64,000 nt of DNA from Domibacillus enclensis (GCF_900156125.1 NZ_FTLX01000003.1:434001-498000), one strand, 5' to 3'; numbered from the stretch's first letter, positions 8,135 through 17,581 are shown. Notes: a model not told the origin generated them from the letters alone. Translations and numbers: made by a program.

Positions 8135-9379
8135 ATGAAAAGGGGATGGGTGATTCTGGCGATTTTTTTAACGGGATGTGGTACTGAGCGGGTAGAAACG
8201 ACAAAGCCTGAACTAGAACCGGTGACGATTGAATTTTTTACACCAAAAGAAGAAACAAAGCCCATTTTCGATGAGCTGATCGATGATTTTGAAGCAGAAA
8301 ACCCGCATATTAAAATTGAGCAGGTAATCGTGCCAAACGGAATGTCCGTTTTGAAAACAAGGCTTGCCCGTGGAAATGCACCGGATTTGTTCATAACGTA
8401 TCCGTTGGAAGCGGATTATATTAATCGGGCGCGAAAAGGGTATTTGCTTGACTTAACGGATGAACTTTTTCTGGATCGTATTCAACCAACTATTCAAACG
8501 CGCTACAGCGTGGACGGACGCATGTACGGGGTAGCCTTTACTCAAAATCTTGTTGGTGTATTTTATAACAAAAAAGACTTTGAAGAATTACATTTACATG
8601 TGCCTCAAACATGGGATGAGTGGCTGCAGGTGATGGATACGTTAAAGCGGTCAGGTAAACAGCCACTTTTAATGGCGAATAAAGAGGCCAATCAGACAAG
8701 TGTGTTTGCGCTTAATTTTGTAGCTAATGCCTTTCCTTCTTCGTATTGGAGTCAGCCAGATGATATACCGTCGAATCCCGTGTGGAGAAAGCTAACCAAT
8801 CAAACAGAAAAAGTGCTATCCTATGTTGACCCCGCTTCTTTTCAAATGAGCTACAACGATGCCATGCAGGCCTTTGTGTCAGGAGAAGGCAGCATGTATG
8901 TAATGGGCACATGGATGCTGCCTTTAATTGAAACGGCTGATCCCTCTTTTGACTTCAGCATTTTCCCAGTGCCGGTTTCAAATGATCCAAATGAAAATCA
9001 TGTACTGGGTGGCGTTGATATTGGCATAGGTGTGTCGGCCGATACGTCTTATCCTCAGGAGGCCAAATTGTTTCTTGCTTTTTTAACACAAGAAAAAAAC
9101 GCGCAGGCCATTGCCTCCTATGAAGGCTCCATGAGTACCATTATTCAAGTGCAAAATGAAAATGAGGTGATGGAGCCGCTTATCAATAAAGTGCAGGATG
9201 GAGAAACGGTAAATTGGCCCAATCATTACTGGGCAGGCGGAACAGCTGCTGAATCGGATTACCGGCAATATACGCTTCAATTTTTCTATGACCGCGACGA
9301 AGGAGCGTATTTGCAAAATTTAGATGGAATGTTCAAAAAATATGAGTCTCTGAAGTCTTCCAGCGTAGAGGCCCCATGA
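8135..9379 (+). CDS. Extracellular sugar-binding lipoprotein, family 1, linked to a sensor kinase
   Basis: A 414-residue ABC-type solute-binding protein. It begins with a lipoprotein signal (MKRGWVILAIFLTGC), with the modified Cys at about residue 15. Family 1 features are FFTPKEETKP near the start, RGNAPDLFITYP and FVSGEGSMYVMGTW. It is not next to permeases: its stop overlaps the start of a YesM-like histidine kinase as ATGA, with the response regulator following. That suggests a surface protein that binds the sugar and presents it to the kinase (a three-component sensor) rather than a transport component; this is inference. The main transporter has its own binding protein at 12386. The start at 8135 is chosen for the signal peptide and GGGGAG site. 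Confidence 0.85.
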   Translation: MKRGWVILAIFLTGCGTERVETTKPELEPVTIEFFTPKEETKPIFDELIDDFEAENPHIKIEQVIVPNGMSVLKTRLARGNAPDLFITYPLEADYINRARKGYLLDLTDELFLDRIQPTIQTRYSVDGRMYGVAFTQNLVGVFYNKKDFEELHLHVPQTWDEWLQVMDTLKRSGKQPLLMANKEANQTSVFALNFVANAFPSSYWSQPDDIPSNPVWRKLTNQTEKVLSYVDPASFQMSYNDAMQAFVSGEGSMYVMGTWMLPLIETADPSFDFSIFPVPVSNDPNENHVLGGVDIGIGVSADTSYPQEAKLFLAFLTQEKNAQAIASYEGSMSTIIQVQNENEVMEPLINKVQDGETVNWPNHYWAGGTAAESDYRQYTLQFFYDRDEGAYLQNLDGMFKKYESLKSSSVEAP

Positions 9380-11121
9380 TGACATTTCAACAAAAAATGA
9401 TTACTGCGTTTCTTTTGTTTGTCCTGCTTCCGATCATGATTCTCGGCTATATTTCTAATCGAATATCAACCGATACACTGCAAAAAACCATCAGCAGCCA
9501 GACAGTTCAAACATTGCGGGCAGTCGACAGCAATGTGATGACAGCTCTTAATGAAGTGCATCATTTTTCAGATTATTTGTTATCTTCAGGCGACCTTCAA
9601 TCCTTTTTAATGTCTCATGAAGAAGAAAGTATAATAGATTTATATAACCGGCGCCAGGCAATAGCTGGCATCATGTATGACAACGCAGAAGTGGAGAGGA
9701 TTTTACTGTACAGCTGGTCAGGAGAGCTGCTCTATCAATCCAATGATCGAAACGAATCCGAGTGGTCGCTGTCATCTAAAGCATTTATGGAAGAAATGAA
9801 ACAGGCGGCGGGCGCTCCTGTGTGGCTTGGTCCATCGCCTGAAGCAAAGCACCCTTTCCAAAGAGAAAGTGGATTTCAACTAATACATGGCAGACTGATC
9901 AATGACGTGAACACCCTTGACCCAATTGGATACATGGTATTGTCCATTAAGCTGGAGGTTCTGGATGACATCTTTGCCTCTTCCGGACCCATTCCCTCTA
10001 CAGAGCTTTTAGTGAACAATAAAGGAGAAATCATTTATTCAGTCAATCGAAAGTGGATCGGCCGACGAATGGATACAGCTTCTTTTGAAAAAGTTCGATC
10101 AAGCGAAGATGGGTACATGCTGGATCAGTGGAACGGTGAAAAAAGCTTACTGACATTTAGGCCATCTGATTTTAAACTGTCGGGAAACGAAAATGTTTGG
10201 CTTGTGTCGATCAAGCCTTGGGACGCATTGTCGGGGGACATTGATTATATCCGGAATACTACTGTTGTTCTTGGTCTGTTTGCTATATTGGCTGCCGTTC
10301 TTTTTAATTTTTTATATTTGCGGAGAATCGCGGGCTTTATTCAATTAATGTCACGCAAAATGAAGGAAGCGGAAAAAGGCGATTTATCTGTCCGGATGAG
10401 AGCGTATCCATTAAAAGAGCTGAATGGCTTGTCCAACCGGTTTAATGAGATGATCCGGCGTATCGGTGAGTTAATTCTTCAAATCAAAACAGAAGAAGAA
10501 AAAAGCAGACAGGCGGAATTTAAAGTGCTGCAGCAGCAAATTAATCCGCACTTTTTATACAATACGTTAGAATCCATTAATGCGTTAGCTGCCATGAATG
10601 GACAAAAAGACATCAGCAACATGACGATCAACCTTGGTCGGCTGCTTCGAATTAGCATTAACGGGAAATATGAAGTGTCGATTTCTCAGGAAATCAATCA
10701 TGTGAAAAGTTATTTGGAGATTCAACAAATTCGATTTGAGCATCTGTTTACCTATTCAATCGAAGTAGAAGATACGATGATGAATGAGCTTGTGTTAAAG
10801 CTTATTTTGCAGCCACTCGTTGAAAACAGCATCAACCATGCTTTTCATGAGGAGAAAAAAGGCTGTATTCACATCATCGGCACGAGAAATGGATCGACCG
10901 GCTATTTTTACGTGCAAGACACGGGCAAAGGATTTCCGCGAAATGTCCTCGAACGTCTTTACGAAAAACGAGACGGTACAGGAAAGAATGGACATGGCAT
11001 CCGCAATGTACACGAAAGGCTGCAATTGTATTATGGAAATCGGTACGGCATGGTCATTTGTTCTTCCGAAAAAGGAACAACCATTAAAGTATCATTCCCG
11101 TTGGCTGAAAGGGATGGGTAA
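9376..11121 (+). CDS. YesM-type sensor histidine kinase
   Basis: A 581-residue membrane sensor kinase. One helix lies at about 8-28, a large extracellular sensor region follows, and the second helix is at about 293-313. A HAMP linker (about 315-368) leads to the His_kinase domain with QQQINPHFLYNTLESI (His about 391) and the ATP-binding domain with LVENSINHAFHE (N box) and DTGKGFP (G1). This is the LytS/YesM class that usually controls carbohydrate ABC importers. It overlaps the upstream lipoprotein by 4 bases and is followed 2 bases later by the response regulator. The likely stimulus is a fructan-derived oligosaccharide, judging from the GH32 enzyme downstream. Confidence 0.92.
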   Translation: MMTFQQKMITAFLLFVLLPIMILGYISNRISTDTLQKTISSQTVQTLRAVDSNVMTALNEVHHFSDYLLSSGDLQSFLMSHEEESIIDLYNRRQAIAGIMYDNAEVERILLYSWSGELLYQSNDRNESEWSLSSKAFMEEMKQAAGAPVWLGPSPEAKHPFQRESGFQLIHGRLINDVNTLDPIGYMVLSIKLEVLDDIFASSGPIPSTELLVNNKGEIIYSVNRKWIGRRMDTASFEKVRSSEDGYMLDQWNGEKSLLTFRPSDFKLSGNENVWLVSIKPWDALSGDIDYIRNTTVVLGLFAILAAVLFNFLYLRRIAGFIQLMSRKMKEAEKGDLSVRMRAYPLKELNGLSNRFNEMIRRIGELILQIKTEEEKSRQAEFKVLQQQINPHFLYNTLESINALAAMNGQKDISNMTINLGRLLRISINGKYEVSISQEINHVKSYLEIQQIRFEHLFTYSIEVEDTMMNELVLKLILQPLVENSINHAFHEEKKGCIHIIGTRNGSTGYFYVQDTGKGFPRNVLERLYEKRDGTGKNGHGIRNVHERLQLYYGNRYGMVICSSEKGTTIKVSFPLAERDG

Positions 11122-11123
11122 AA

Positions 11124-12245
11124 ATGATAAACGTGATTATTGCGGACGACGAGCCGCTTATTTTAAAGAATCTTCAGCTGATCATTCCCTGGAACGATCT
11201 TGGCTGCGATGTTCGAGGCACAGCCAAAAATGGGCAAGAGGCGTATGAGCTATGCCGGCAAATGGACGCTGATTTGCTGTTAACTGATATTTCTATGCCG
11301 GAAGTAACAGGATTAGAATTGTTAAAAAAGCTTCACCAGCTCCCGAATAAGCCTCTTTCCATCATCATTAGCGGCTATGATGAGTTTGAATACGCTAGAG
11401 AAGGGTTGAAATACAATGCGATGGATTATATCTTAAAGCCAATTGATTATGCTGAGCTTCAGCAATGTATCCAAAAAGCGGTCCGCCATATAAAAGAACG
11501 GTCGACGCAGCAATATGAGCTTGAAAAACAGCGTCTATACGAAGCAGTGACGACAGGCGTCTTTGAAAAGGATGCACGCCGTTTCAGAAAACCGCTTATT
11601 CCGTTGCTTTTTCAGCATCCACCACAAGCATTCCCCAGCGTTCCGTCAATCGAGGGCCAGAAGATGTATTCCATTTCATTGTCTTCTGTACAGCACGTTG
11701 TCTTGCTGGAAGTGGAGCTAGAGGACCGTCAAACACTTTTGGGACGGTTGACCTATCAAGAAGCAGACACCAAGATTTTAATTGGACTGCCACTAGAAGG
11801 GGAAGAAGAAGTGAAGCCCGCCGTTCAAAAATTAATGAAATGGATGGATGTACATCATGTGTTCGAAGAGTCTGCTTTGCTGATTGAAGAGGCTGAACAA
11901 AAGTATCAATCAAAAAAGTCAGCAACGGACGCGATTGGACATGCTCGTTCTTTTATTGAAGCACATTTTTACGAAGATATTAGTGCTGAACAAGCAGCAG
12001 ATTATGCCGGAATAAGCATCAGTTACTTTAGTTTGTTATTTAAGCAGGTGACAGGCTCTACTTTTCTGGATTACGTAACAACCTTCAGAATCGAAAAAGC
12101 ATGCAGAATGCTTGTTCAAACTCAGCTTAAAACATACGAAATTGCGGAAAAAGTAGGTTATACTGATCAGCGCTATTTCAGCCAGGTATTTAAGAAAAGA
12201 GTGGGTGTGACGCCAAGTGAATATCGAAAGCAATACGCTAAGTAG
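11124..12245 (+). CDS. YesN-type response regulator with AraC DNA-binding domain
   Basis: A 373-residue regulator. The receiver domain (about 1-120) has the acidic pair ADDEP, phospho-acceptor Asp54 in LLTDISMPEV and the lysine in LKPIDY. The AraC-type double helix-turn-helix occupies about 275-373, with ADYAGISISYFSLLFKQVTG and IAEKVGYTDQRYFSQVFKK. The middle is less conserved and shorter than in many YesN proteins (about 500). It is the partner of the kinase just upstream and probably activates the importer operon that starts at 12386. Start at ATG 11124, two bases after the kinase stop. Confidence 0.92.
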   Translation: MINVIIADDEPLILKNLQLIIPWNDLGCDVRGTAKNGQEAYELCRQMDADLLLTDISMPEVTGLELLKKLHQLPNKPLSIIISGYDEFEYAREGLKYNAMDYILKPIDYAELQQCIQKAVRHIKERSTQQYELEKQRLYEAVTTGVFEKDARRFRKPLIPLLFQHPPQAFPSVPSIEGQKMYSISLSSVQHVVLLEVELEDRQTLLGRLTYQEADTKILIGLPLEGEEEVKPAVQKLMKWMDVHHVFEESALLIEEAEQKYQSKKSATDAIGHARSFIEAHFYEDISAEQAADYAGISISYFSLLFKQVTGSTFLDYVTTFRIEKACRMLVQTQLKTYEIAEKVGYTDQRYFSQVFKKRVGVTPSEYRKQYAK

Positions 12246-12315
12246 CTGTCTTTTCCAGGGCAGCTTTTTTTCGGTTAAAGAGAAATTTAAACATAAAAAA
12301 GAGAAATGCCTCATT

Positions 12316-12365
12316 TTGAAAGCGGTTTAAATTCACTATGATAAATATATGAAAACGGTTTATAA
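12316..12365 (+). promoter_or_regulatory. Two repeated operator-like sites around the importer promoter
   Basis: TTGAAAGCGGTTTAAA (12316-12331) and ATGAAAACGGTTTATAA (12349-12365) are near-copies whose cores are 33 bases apart, about three helical turns. The first coincides with a possible -35 (TTGAAA); TATGAT/GATAAA words lie between. Each fits a catabolite-responsive element (CcpA) with one mismatch and also a generic LacI-family operator. The site type is my inference; the repeat itself is directly visible. Confidence 0.55.
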
Positions 12366-12385
12366 ACACGCAGGGAGGAAGAAAA

Positions 12386-13660
12386 ATGAAAAAATTGTTG
12401 GTTCTTAGCACAGCGGCGGTGCTATCACTTGGAACATTAAGCGCCTGTGGAAATGATGACAACGCTTCTTCAGGAAGCAATGACGGAGAAACAAAGCTTA
12501 CACTTTGGTATCCAGAAGGCGATATGAGTCCAGCATATGAAGAAATTATTGAGGCTTTTAATCAGGAGAACGACGGGGAGATTGAAGCGGAAATCGAGTT
12601 TATCCCACGCGGAAACAAATATGCATATGAAGATAAAGTATCAGCAGCAGCCACAAGCAATACGCTGCCGGACTTGTTAGCGATGGATGGGCCCAACGTA
12701 GCCAACTATGCGGACGCTGGAATCATTCAGCCGATTGATGGTCTTGTGGATAATGAAGATCAATTTGTTGAATCGATTATCAAGCAAGGCACGTTTAAAG
12801 ATCAGCTATATGCAGTAGGCCCGACAGAATCGACCGTGGCTCTTTTCTACAATGTGAAAATGCTTGAAGAGGCGGGGATTACACCGCCAAAAACATTAGA
12901 AGAAGCATGGACATGGGACGACTTCTATGAGGCGGCTAAAAAATTGACGAATAAGGAAAAAGGCATGTATGGCGTAAACTGGACACTAGATTACGGAGAA
13001 TGGATTATTTATTTCACTGGGCCGTCCGTTTGGAGTAATGGCGGCAGCTTTATCGCGGAAGACGGCTCTAAGGCAGACGGTTATGTAAATGGTCCGGAAA
13101 CCGTTGAGGCACTAGAATATTTAAAGAAATTCACAGATGAAGGACTCGTTAACCTGCAGCCGACACCAACAGAATTTGAAGATGGCAATGCCGCAATGAT
13201 GCTGATGGGCTCATGGGAATGGGCGAAGCTGAAAGATTACCCGGATACAGAATGGGGCATCACGTATTATCCGAAAAGCCCGAATGGCGAACAGGTTTCA
13301 CCATCTGGAGACTGGGCATGGGGTGTTTCGACTGGAACGGAAGACAAAGAAGCCGCTGCTGAGCTGCTGAACTTCATTCATACAAAAGAAAATGTCTTGA
13401 AGCTGGCAGCCGTTGAGGAAAAACCACCTGCACGTTCAGATGCTTTTGAAGAATTAACAGAGTGGGATAAAGAACCGTTGAATGTCCTGAAAGATCAAGT
13501 ATTGCAAACAGCGCATCCGCGTCCATCCACAACTTCTTATCCTGTATTGTCAACGAAATACGGCCAAGCCGTGCAGAACATTTTCCTTGGCGGCGACGTG
13601 CAGGAGGAGCTAGATAAAGTAGCAAAAGAAGTAGACACAGATATTGAGCGCAAACAATAA
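12386..13660 (+). CDS. Sugar ABC transporter substrate-binding lipoprotein
   Basis: A 424-residue family 1 solute-binding protein with lipobox LSAC (Cys21), followed by a serine/asparagine-rich linker and then LTLWYPEGDMSPAYEEIIEAF. MGSWEWAKLKDYPDTEWGI is the usual ligand-lobe region. The ATG follows AGGGAGGAAG. It leads the operon binding protein, two permeases, GH32 enzyme, DUF624 protein. It probably captures fructo-oligosaccharides or sucrose-like sugars outside the cell; the substrate is inferred from the GH32 neighbour. No ATPase is encoded here, so a shared MsmK/MsmX-type ATPase elsewhere would be needed. Confidence 0.9.
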   Translation: MKKLLVLSTAAVLSLGTLSACGNDDNASSGSNDGETKLTLWYPEGDMSPAYEEIIEAFNQENDGEIEAEIEFIPRGNKYAYEDKVSAAATSNTLPDLLAMDGPNVANYADAGIIQPIDGLVDNEDQFVESIIKQGTFKDQLYAVGPTESTVALFYNVKMLEEAGITPPKTLEEAWTWDDFYEAAKKLTNKEKGMYGVNWTLDYGEWIIYFTGPSVWSNGGSFIAEDGSKADGYVNGPETVEALEYLKKFTDEGLVNLQPTPTEFEDGNAAMMLMGSWEWAKLKDYPDTEWGITYYPKSPNGEQVSPSGDWAWGVSTGTEDKEAAAELLNFIHTKENVLKLAAVEEKPPARSDAFEELTEWDKEPLNVLKDQVLQTAHPRPSTTSYPVLSTKYGQAVQNIFLGGDVQEELDKVAKEVDTDIERKQ

Positions 13661-13664
13661 CGTT

Positions 13665-13701
13665 TGAAGCAGGCAGTCATGAACAGTGATTGCCTGCTTC
13701 A
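13665..13701 (+). promoter_or_regulatory. Intercistronic hairpin between binding protein and permease
   Basis: Eleven-base perfect arms TGAAGCAGGCA (13665-13675) and TGCCTGCTTCA (13691-13701) enclose a 15-base loop, with no T run. Such hairpins after binding-protein genes commonly protect the upstream mRNA and lower permease expression. Confidence 0.65.
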
Positions 13702-13719
13702 CTAAAGAAGGTGGTTTAC

Positions 13720-14628
13720 ATGGAAAAAACATTTGAAGCAGTACCATCAACGAAAAAGCCGATGACCTATGATACACAAAAAAAGTGGCTTGGTGTAGCC
13801 TTTTCTCTGCCGGCACTTGTACTGCTTTTTACTTTTCTTGTCCTGCCGGTGATGCTTGCTTTCGTTTACAGCTTTATGAATTACAATATGCTGAATCCGG
13901 CGGGGAAAGAATTTGTCGGTTTTGATAATTATATACGCCTTTTTCAGGATGCTATTTTTCTTACATCACTAAAAAATACAATGTATTTTACCGTTCTTGT
14001 AGTGCCAATTCAAAGTGCTGTCGCATTAGGACTGGCACTTCTCGTCAATAAAAAAGTGAAAGTAGCAGGACTGGGGCGTGTTTTCTTTTTCAGCCCGGTT
14101 GTCACATCTATGGTGGTAGTCGCGATCTTATGGACTTTTTTGTACAACGTGGACAGCGGTCTGATCAACCATATGCTTCATTTTTTCGGCATTGAAAACC
14201 AACCGTTTTTGTTAAGTCCGGATCAAGCAATGAATTCGATTATCTTTATGTCTGTTTGGCAGGCAGCGGGTTTCCAGATGATGATTTTTTTGGCCGGCTT
14301 AAAAGAAGTACCGGAAGAATTGTATGAAGCAGCAGAAGTCGATGGTGCAAACGTATGGCAGAAGTTTCGAAATGTCACACTGCCGTCCATTAGCCATGTG
14401 ACCGGCTTTGTTTTAATCATTACAACGATTCAAGCGTTCCGGCTATTTATCCAGCCGTATGTCATGACGAACGGCGGGCCTAGCGACTCCACAAAAACGC
14501 TTGTTTTCATGCTATATGAAAATGGCTTTCAATTCCGGGATGTTGGCTATTCATCCGCGATTGCCGTCGTTTTTTTCTTAATTGTCTTACTTTCATCACT
14601 TATTTTAAAGAAAGCATTAAAGCAGTAA
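13720..14628 (+). CDS. Sugar ABC transporter permease (MalF/MsmF type)
   Basis: A 302-residue inner membrane permease with six hydrophobic helices. The cytoplasmic coupling motif EELYEAAEVDGANVWQKF (EAA loop) is about two-thirds along. The start is the ATG at 13720, supported by AAGAAGGTGG and the typical cytoplasmic N-terminal tail; an upstream in-frame start lies inside the hairpin. It pairs with the permease encoded 12 bases downstream to form the channel for the binding protein at 12386. Confidence 0.92.
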   Translation: MEKTFEAVPSTKKPMTYDTQKKWLGVAFSLPALVLLFTFLVLPVMLAFVYSFMNYNMLNPAGKEFVGFDNYIRLFQDAIFLTSLKNTMYFTVLVVPIQSAVALGLALLVNKKVKVAGLGRVFFFSPVVTSMVVVAILWTFLYNVDSGLINHMLHFFGIENQPFLLSPDQAMNSIIFMSVWQAAGFQMMIFLAGLKEVPEELYEAAEVDGANVWQKFRNVTLPSISHVTGFVLIITTIQAFRLFIQPYVMTNGGPSDSTKTLVFMLYENGFQFRDVGYSSAIAVVFFLIVLLSSLILKKALKQ

Positions 14629-14640
14629 GGAGGGATCAAT

Positions 14641-15486
14641 ATGAGGCATCAAACAAAAAAGAAAATCGGTAAAATAACCGTGACGCTTTCGATTTTAGTT
14701 CTTGGCTTTTTATTTATTGCACCGCTTCTTTGGATGATTACTGCATCTCTGAAACCAGAAACGCTGATTTTTAAAGATATGGGGATTTCAGCCTTTTTCC
14801 CAAAGGATGTAACATTCAACAACTATGCAGAAATATTGTTTACAGATCGTGTGAATTTCTTTCACTATATGTGGAACAGTTTGTTTTCCGTTAGCATGAT
14901 CGTGCTATTCGGCCTAATTGTCAATTCGCTTTGCGCCTATGCGCTGGTAAAACTGAAATTTCCAGGAAGCGCGCTTATCTTGATCGTTATTATTGCGTTG
15001 TACGTCGTGCCATTTGAGAGCGTGCTCATTCCGCTTTACATTGTCGTAAACAGCTTTGGCTGGATCAATGAATATCCGGCGCTGATTGTACCGTTTATTG
15101 CATCCGCGTTTAACATCTTTTTATTCCGTCAGTTTTTTATGGGTATCCCAAAAGAGCTGGAGGAAGCGGCAATGCTTGATGGCGCAAGCCCAGGGCAAAC
15201 ATTTTGGCGAATCATCGTACCGAATTCAAAGCCGGTTTTTGCAACAGCAGCTATTTTAACCTTTGTCACGCACTGGAGTGACTTTATGTGGCCGTTGATT
15301 GTGGCAACGGATGAATCGATCCGGACGGTACAAGTCGGCATTCAATACTTATTTGCAGACAGGACGATTGAATACGGTCAAATCATGGCAGCATTATCGC
15401 TTACGACCATTCCGGTTATTCTCATCTTTATTTTCTTCCAACGCTATTACGTACAGGGAATCACATCAAGCGGTGTAAAAGGATAA
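14641..15486 (+). CDS. Sugar ABC transporter permease (MalG/MsmG type)
   Basis: A 281-residue permease with six helices. The EAA coupling loop reads KELEEAAMLDGASPGQTFW, followed by IIVPNSKP. AAGGAGGGATCAAT precedes the ATG. The C-terminal VQGITSSGVKG ending is typical of MalG-family members. It is the second half of the importer channel; the gene lies between the MalF-type permease and the GH32 enzyme in the same operon. Confidence 0.92.
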   Translation: MRHQTKKKIGKITVTLSILVLGFLFIAPLLWMITASLKPETLIFKDMGISAFFPKDVTFNNYAEILFTDRVNFFHYMWNSLFSVSMIVLFGLIVNSLCAYALVKLKFPGSALILIVIIALYVVPFESVLIPLYIVVNSFGWINEYPALIVPFIASAFNIFLFRQFFMGIPKELEEAAMLDGASPGQTFWRIIVPNSKPVFATAAILTFVTHWSDFMWPLIVATDESIRTVQVGIQYLFADRTIEYGQIMAALSLTTIPVILIFIFFQRYYVQGITSSGVKG

Positions 15487-15514
15487 TCACTATTTTTGGA
15501 AAAGAGGAATATAT

Positions 15515-16921
15515 GTGCAAAAAGAATTATTCAGGCCGGCTCTGCATTTTAGTCCGGCTGAAAAATGGATAAACGACCCGAATGGGCTTGTGTATTACAA
15601 AGGGGAATACCATCTTTTTTATCAGTATCATCCTGAAAGCACGGTCTGGGGGCCGATGCATTGGGGACATGCCATTTCCTCAGATCTTGTCAATTGGGAA
15701 GAGCTTCCTGTCGCGCTATATCCAGATGAACTCGGACAGATTTTTTCTGGCAGTGCAGTGGTTGACTGGCATAATACAAGCGGCTTTCAGACGGGAGAAG
15801 AAGCGGTTCTAGTTGCTGTTTTTACCCATCACGGTGATGACAATGAAAAACAAAGCATCGCTTATTCAAACGATCGCGGCCGGACATGGTCGAAGTATAG
15901 TGGAAACCCAGTTATTCAAAACCCCGGTATAAAGGATTTTCGCGACCCAAAAGTCTTCTGGCATGAAGTGTCTCAGAAATGGATTATGTCACTTGCCTGC
16001 GGAGACCATATTCAGTTTTATGGGTCGGCGAACTTAAAAGAGTGGATATATCTTTCTTCATTCGGAGAGACATATGGTGCTCACGGTGGTGTGTGGGAAT
16101 GCCCTGACCTTATTCGGCTTAATACCGACAGTGAACAGAAATGGGTTCTCATTGTCAGTCTTAATCCAGGTGGTCCAAACGGCGGCTCTGCCATTCAATA
16201 TTTTACAGGTGATTTTGATGGAAACGTCTTTCTATCAGATCAGAAAGAAGAAGAGGAAAAATGGGCGGACTGGGGCCGGGATTTTTACGCCGCAGTGACG
16301 TGGAGTGATCTTGAAGAGCCAACATGGATTGGATGGATGAGCAACTGGCAATATGCGAACCAGACTCCAACTGAAAACTTCAGGGGTTCGATGTCTTTAG
16401 CAAGAACATTATCGCTGGAGAACAGGAATGGCCAGTATTACTTGATTCAAAAGCCGGTTTTTCCTGACCAAGAAAAACTAAAAACCATTCTGAAAACAAA
16501 CGAGCTGATTTTGGGCGCTAGCTCTTATAAAGCGTCAGTGCTTCAGGATTGCTCAATTATTGTTGAAATGGATATATCGTCATTTGAAGCAGAGGGATGG
16601 TCGATGCAAATGGAGGGTGATAGTGCACGAATCACGATGGCCTTTGATGCAAAGGCCAAAACCTTTATTGTGGACCGGACGAAAAGCGGGATGACTGACT
16701 TTTCTTCACATTTCCCGAGCGTAGACTCGATGCCGCTTGATTATCTGCGCAATGTGTCTCTTGTCCTTGACCGCGCTTCGATCGAATTATTTGTCAATGA
16801 CGGATGTGCTGTGATGACAGAATCTATTTATGCACCGGACGGAATTCAATCAATAGAGTTCAAAGCAGAAAAGGGCGAGGTCGTGGTGGAAAGTCTGACA
16901 ATCTCAGCTGTTTTAGAATAA
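15515..16921 (+). CDS. GH32 beta-fructosidase (levanase/sucrose hydrolase type)
   Basis: A 468-residue glycoside hydrolase of family 32. All three catalytic motifs are present: nucleophile Asp21 in WINDPNG, transition-state Asp144 in FRDPK, and acid/base Glu195 in WECPDL. The five-bladed propeller is followed by a C-terminal beta-sandwich (from about residue 330). There is no signal peptide, so it works in the cytoplasm on imported fructo-oligosaccharides or sucrose, releasing fructose. Because uptake is by an ABC importer and not a PTS, unphosphorylated substrate is expected, unlike ScrB. The start is GTG at 15515 after AGAGGAAT. Subfamily cannot be decided by eye. Confidence 0.9.
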   Translation: MQKELFRPALHFSPAEKWINDPNGLVYYKGEYHLFYQYHPESTVWGPMHWGHAISSDLVNWEELPVALYPDELGQIFSGSAVVDWHNTSGFQTGEEAVLVAVFTHHGDDNEKQSIAYSNDRGRTWSKYSGNPVIQNPGIKDFRDPKVFWHEVSQKWIMSLACGDHIQFYGSANLKEWIYLSSFGETYGAHGGVWECPDLIRLNTDSEQKWVLIVSLNPGGPNGGSAIQYFTGDFDGNVFLSDQKEEEEKWADWGRDFYAAVTWSDLEEPTWIGWMSNWQYANQTPTENFRGSMSLARTLSLENRNGQYYLIQKPVFPDQEKLKTILKTNELILGASSYKASVLQDCSIIVEMDISSFEAEGWSMQMEGDSARITMAFDAKAKTFIVDRTKSGMTDFSSHFPSVDSMPLDYLRNVSLVLDRASIELFVNDGCAVMTESIYAPDGIQSIEFKAEKGEVVVESLTISAVLE

Positions 16922-16939
16922 AAGAAAAGGGTGATCTGG

Positions 16940-17563
16940 ATGATGAGATGGAACGGGAAAAGTGGAGGATGGATGAACGCTATTGCCAATCTGTTTCTTT
17001 TAAGTGTGCTGTGGGCAGTCTTTTGTCTTCCACTCCTCACAGTAGGACCTGCGACCGCTGCTACACTGGCAGTTATAAGTGAATGGCAAAGAAAAGAAAA
17101 TGACAGTGTCATTCGAAGCTTTTTTCGTTTATTCCGTTTGCACTTCAAGCAAGGAATGCTGATCGGAAACCTGTGGATTTTATCGGGAATTCTTTTATCT
17201 GTAGACTTATTTTTCGTTTTGCATATGCAGGTAAGCTGGAACCTCATTCCTCTTTTTCTTGTTACACTGGCGATGCTTTTATGGGCATTTTTAGGCACAG
17301 CGATCTTTCCTTGCATGATCCATAGTGCAAAGAAAGGGTTCTCGTTAGTCAAGCTGTCGTTTACAATCGCATTTCTGGATATACAGACTACCTTTGCCGT
17401 ACTGATTTTATGGACGGCGGCCATTTTGCTTTTTACAGTATCTCCGGTTTTGATGATGGCTAGCTTTGTGCCAATCTTCTACATCCACCTTCAATTCTTT
17501 TTCCGTTCAATGAACCTGCTGAAATCCCGGGTGTCACTTGAGATGAAGTTGCTTGACTCTTGA
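16940..17563 (+). CDS. DUF624 (YesL-like) membrane protein
   Basis: A 207-residue membrane protein with about five helices, including NLFLLSVLWAVFCLPLLTVG, the signature N-terminal helix of DUF624/YesL proteins. These are regularly encoded next to YesMN-controlled carbohydrate importers; their job is unknown. The start is set at ATG 16940 because AAGGGTGATC, an anti-SD match, covers the GTG that opens the longer frame. It closes the fructan operon and is followed by a strong terminator. A relative ends the second ABC locus at 43803. Confidence 0.82.
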   Translation: MMRWNGKSGGWMNAIANLFLLSVLWAVFCLPLLTVGPATAATLAVISEWQRKENDSVIRSFFRLFRLHFKQGMLIGNLWILSGILLSVDLFFVLHMQVSWNLIPLFLVTLAMLLWAFLGTAIFPCMIHSAKKGFSLVKLSFTIAFLDIQTTFAVLILWTAAILLFTVSPVLMMASFVPIFYIHLQFFFRSMNLLKSRVSLEMKLLDS

Positions 17564-17581
17564 AAATATTAAAACACGTTT

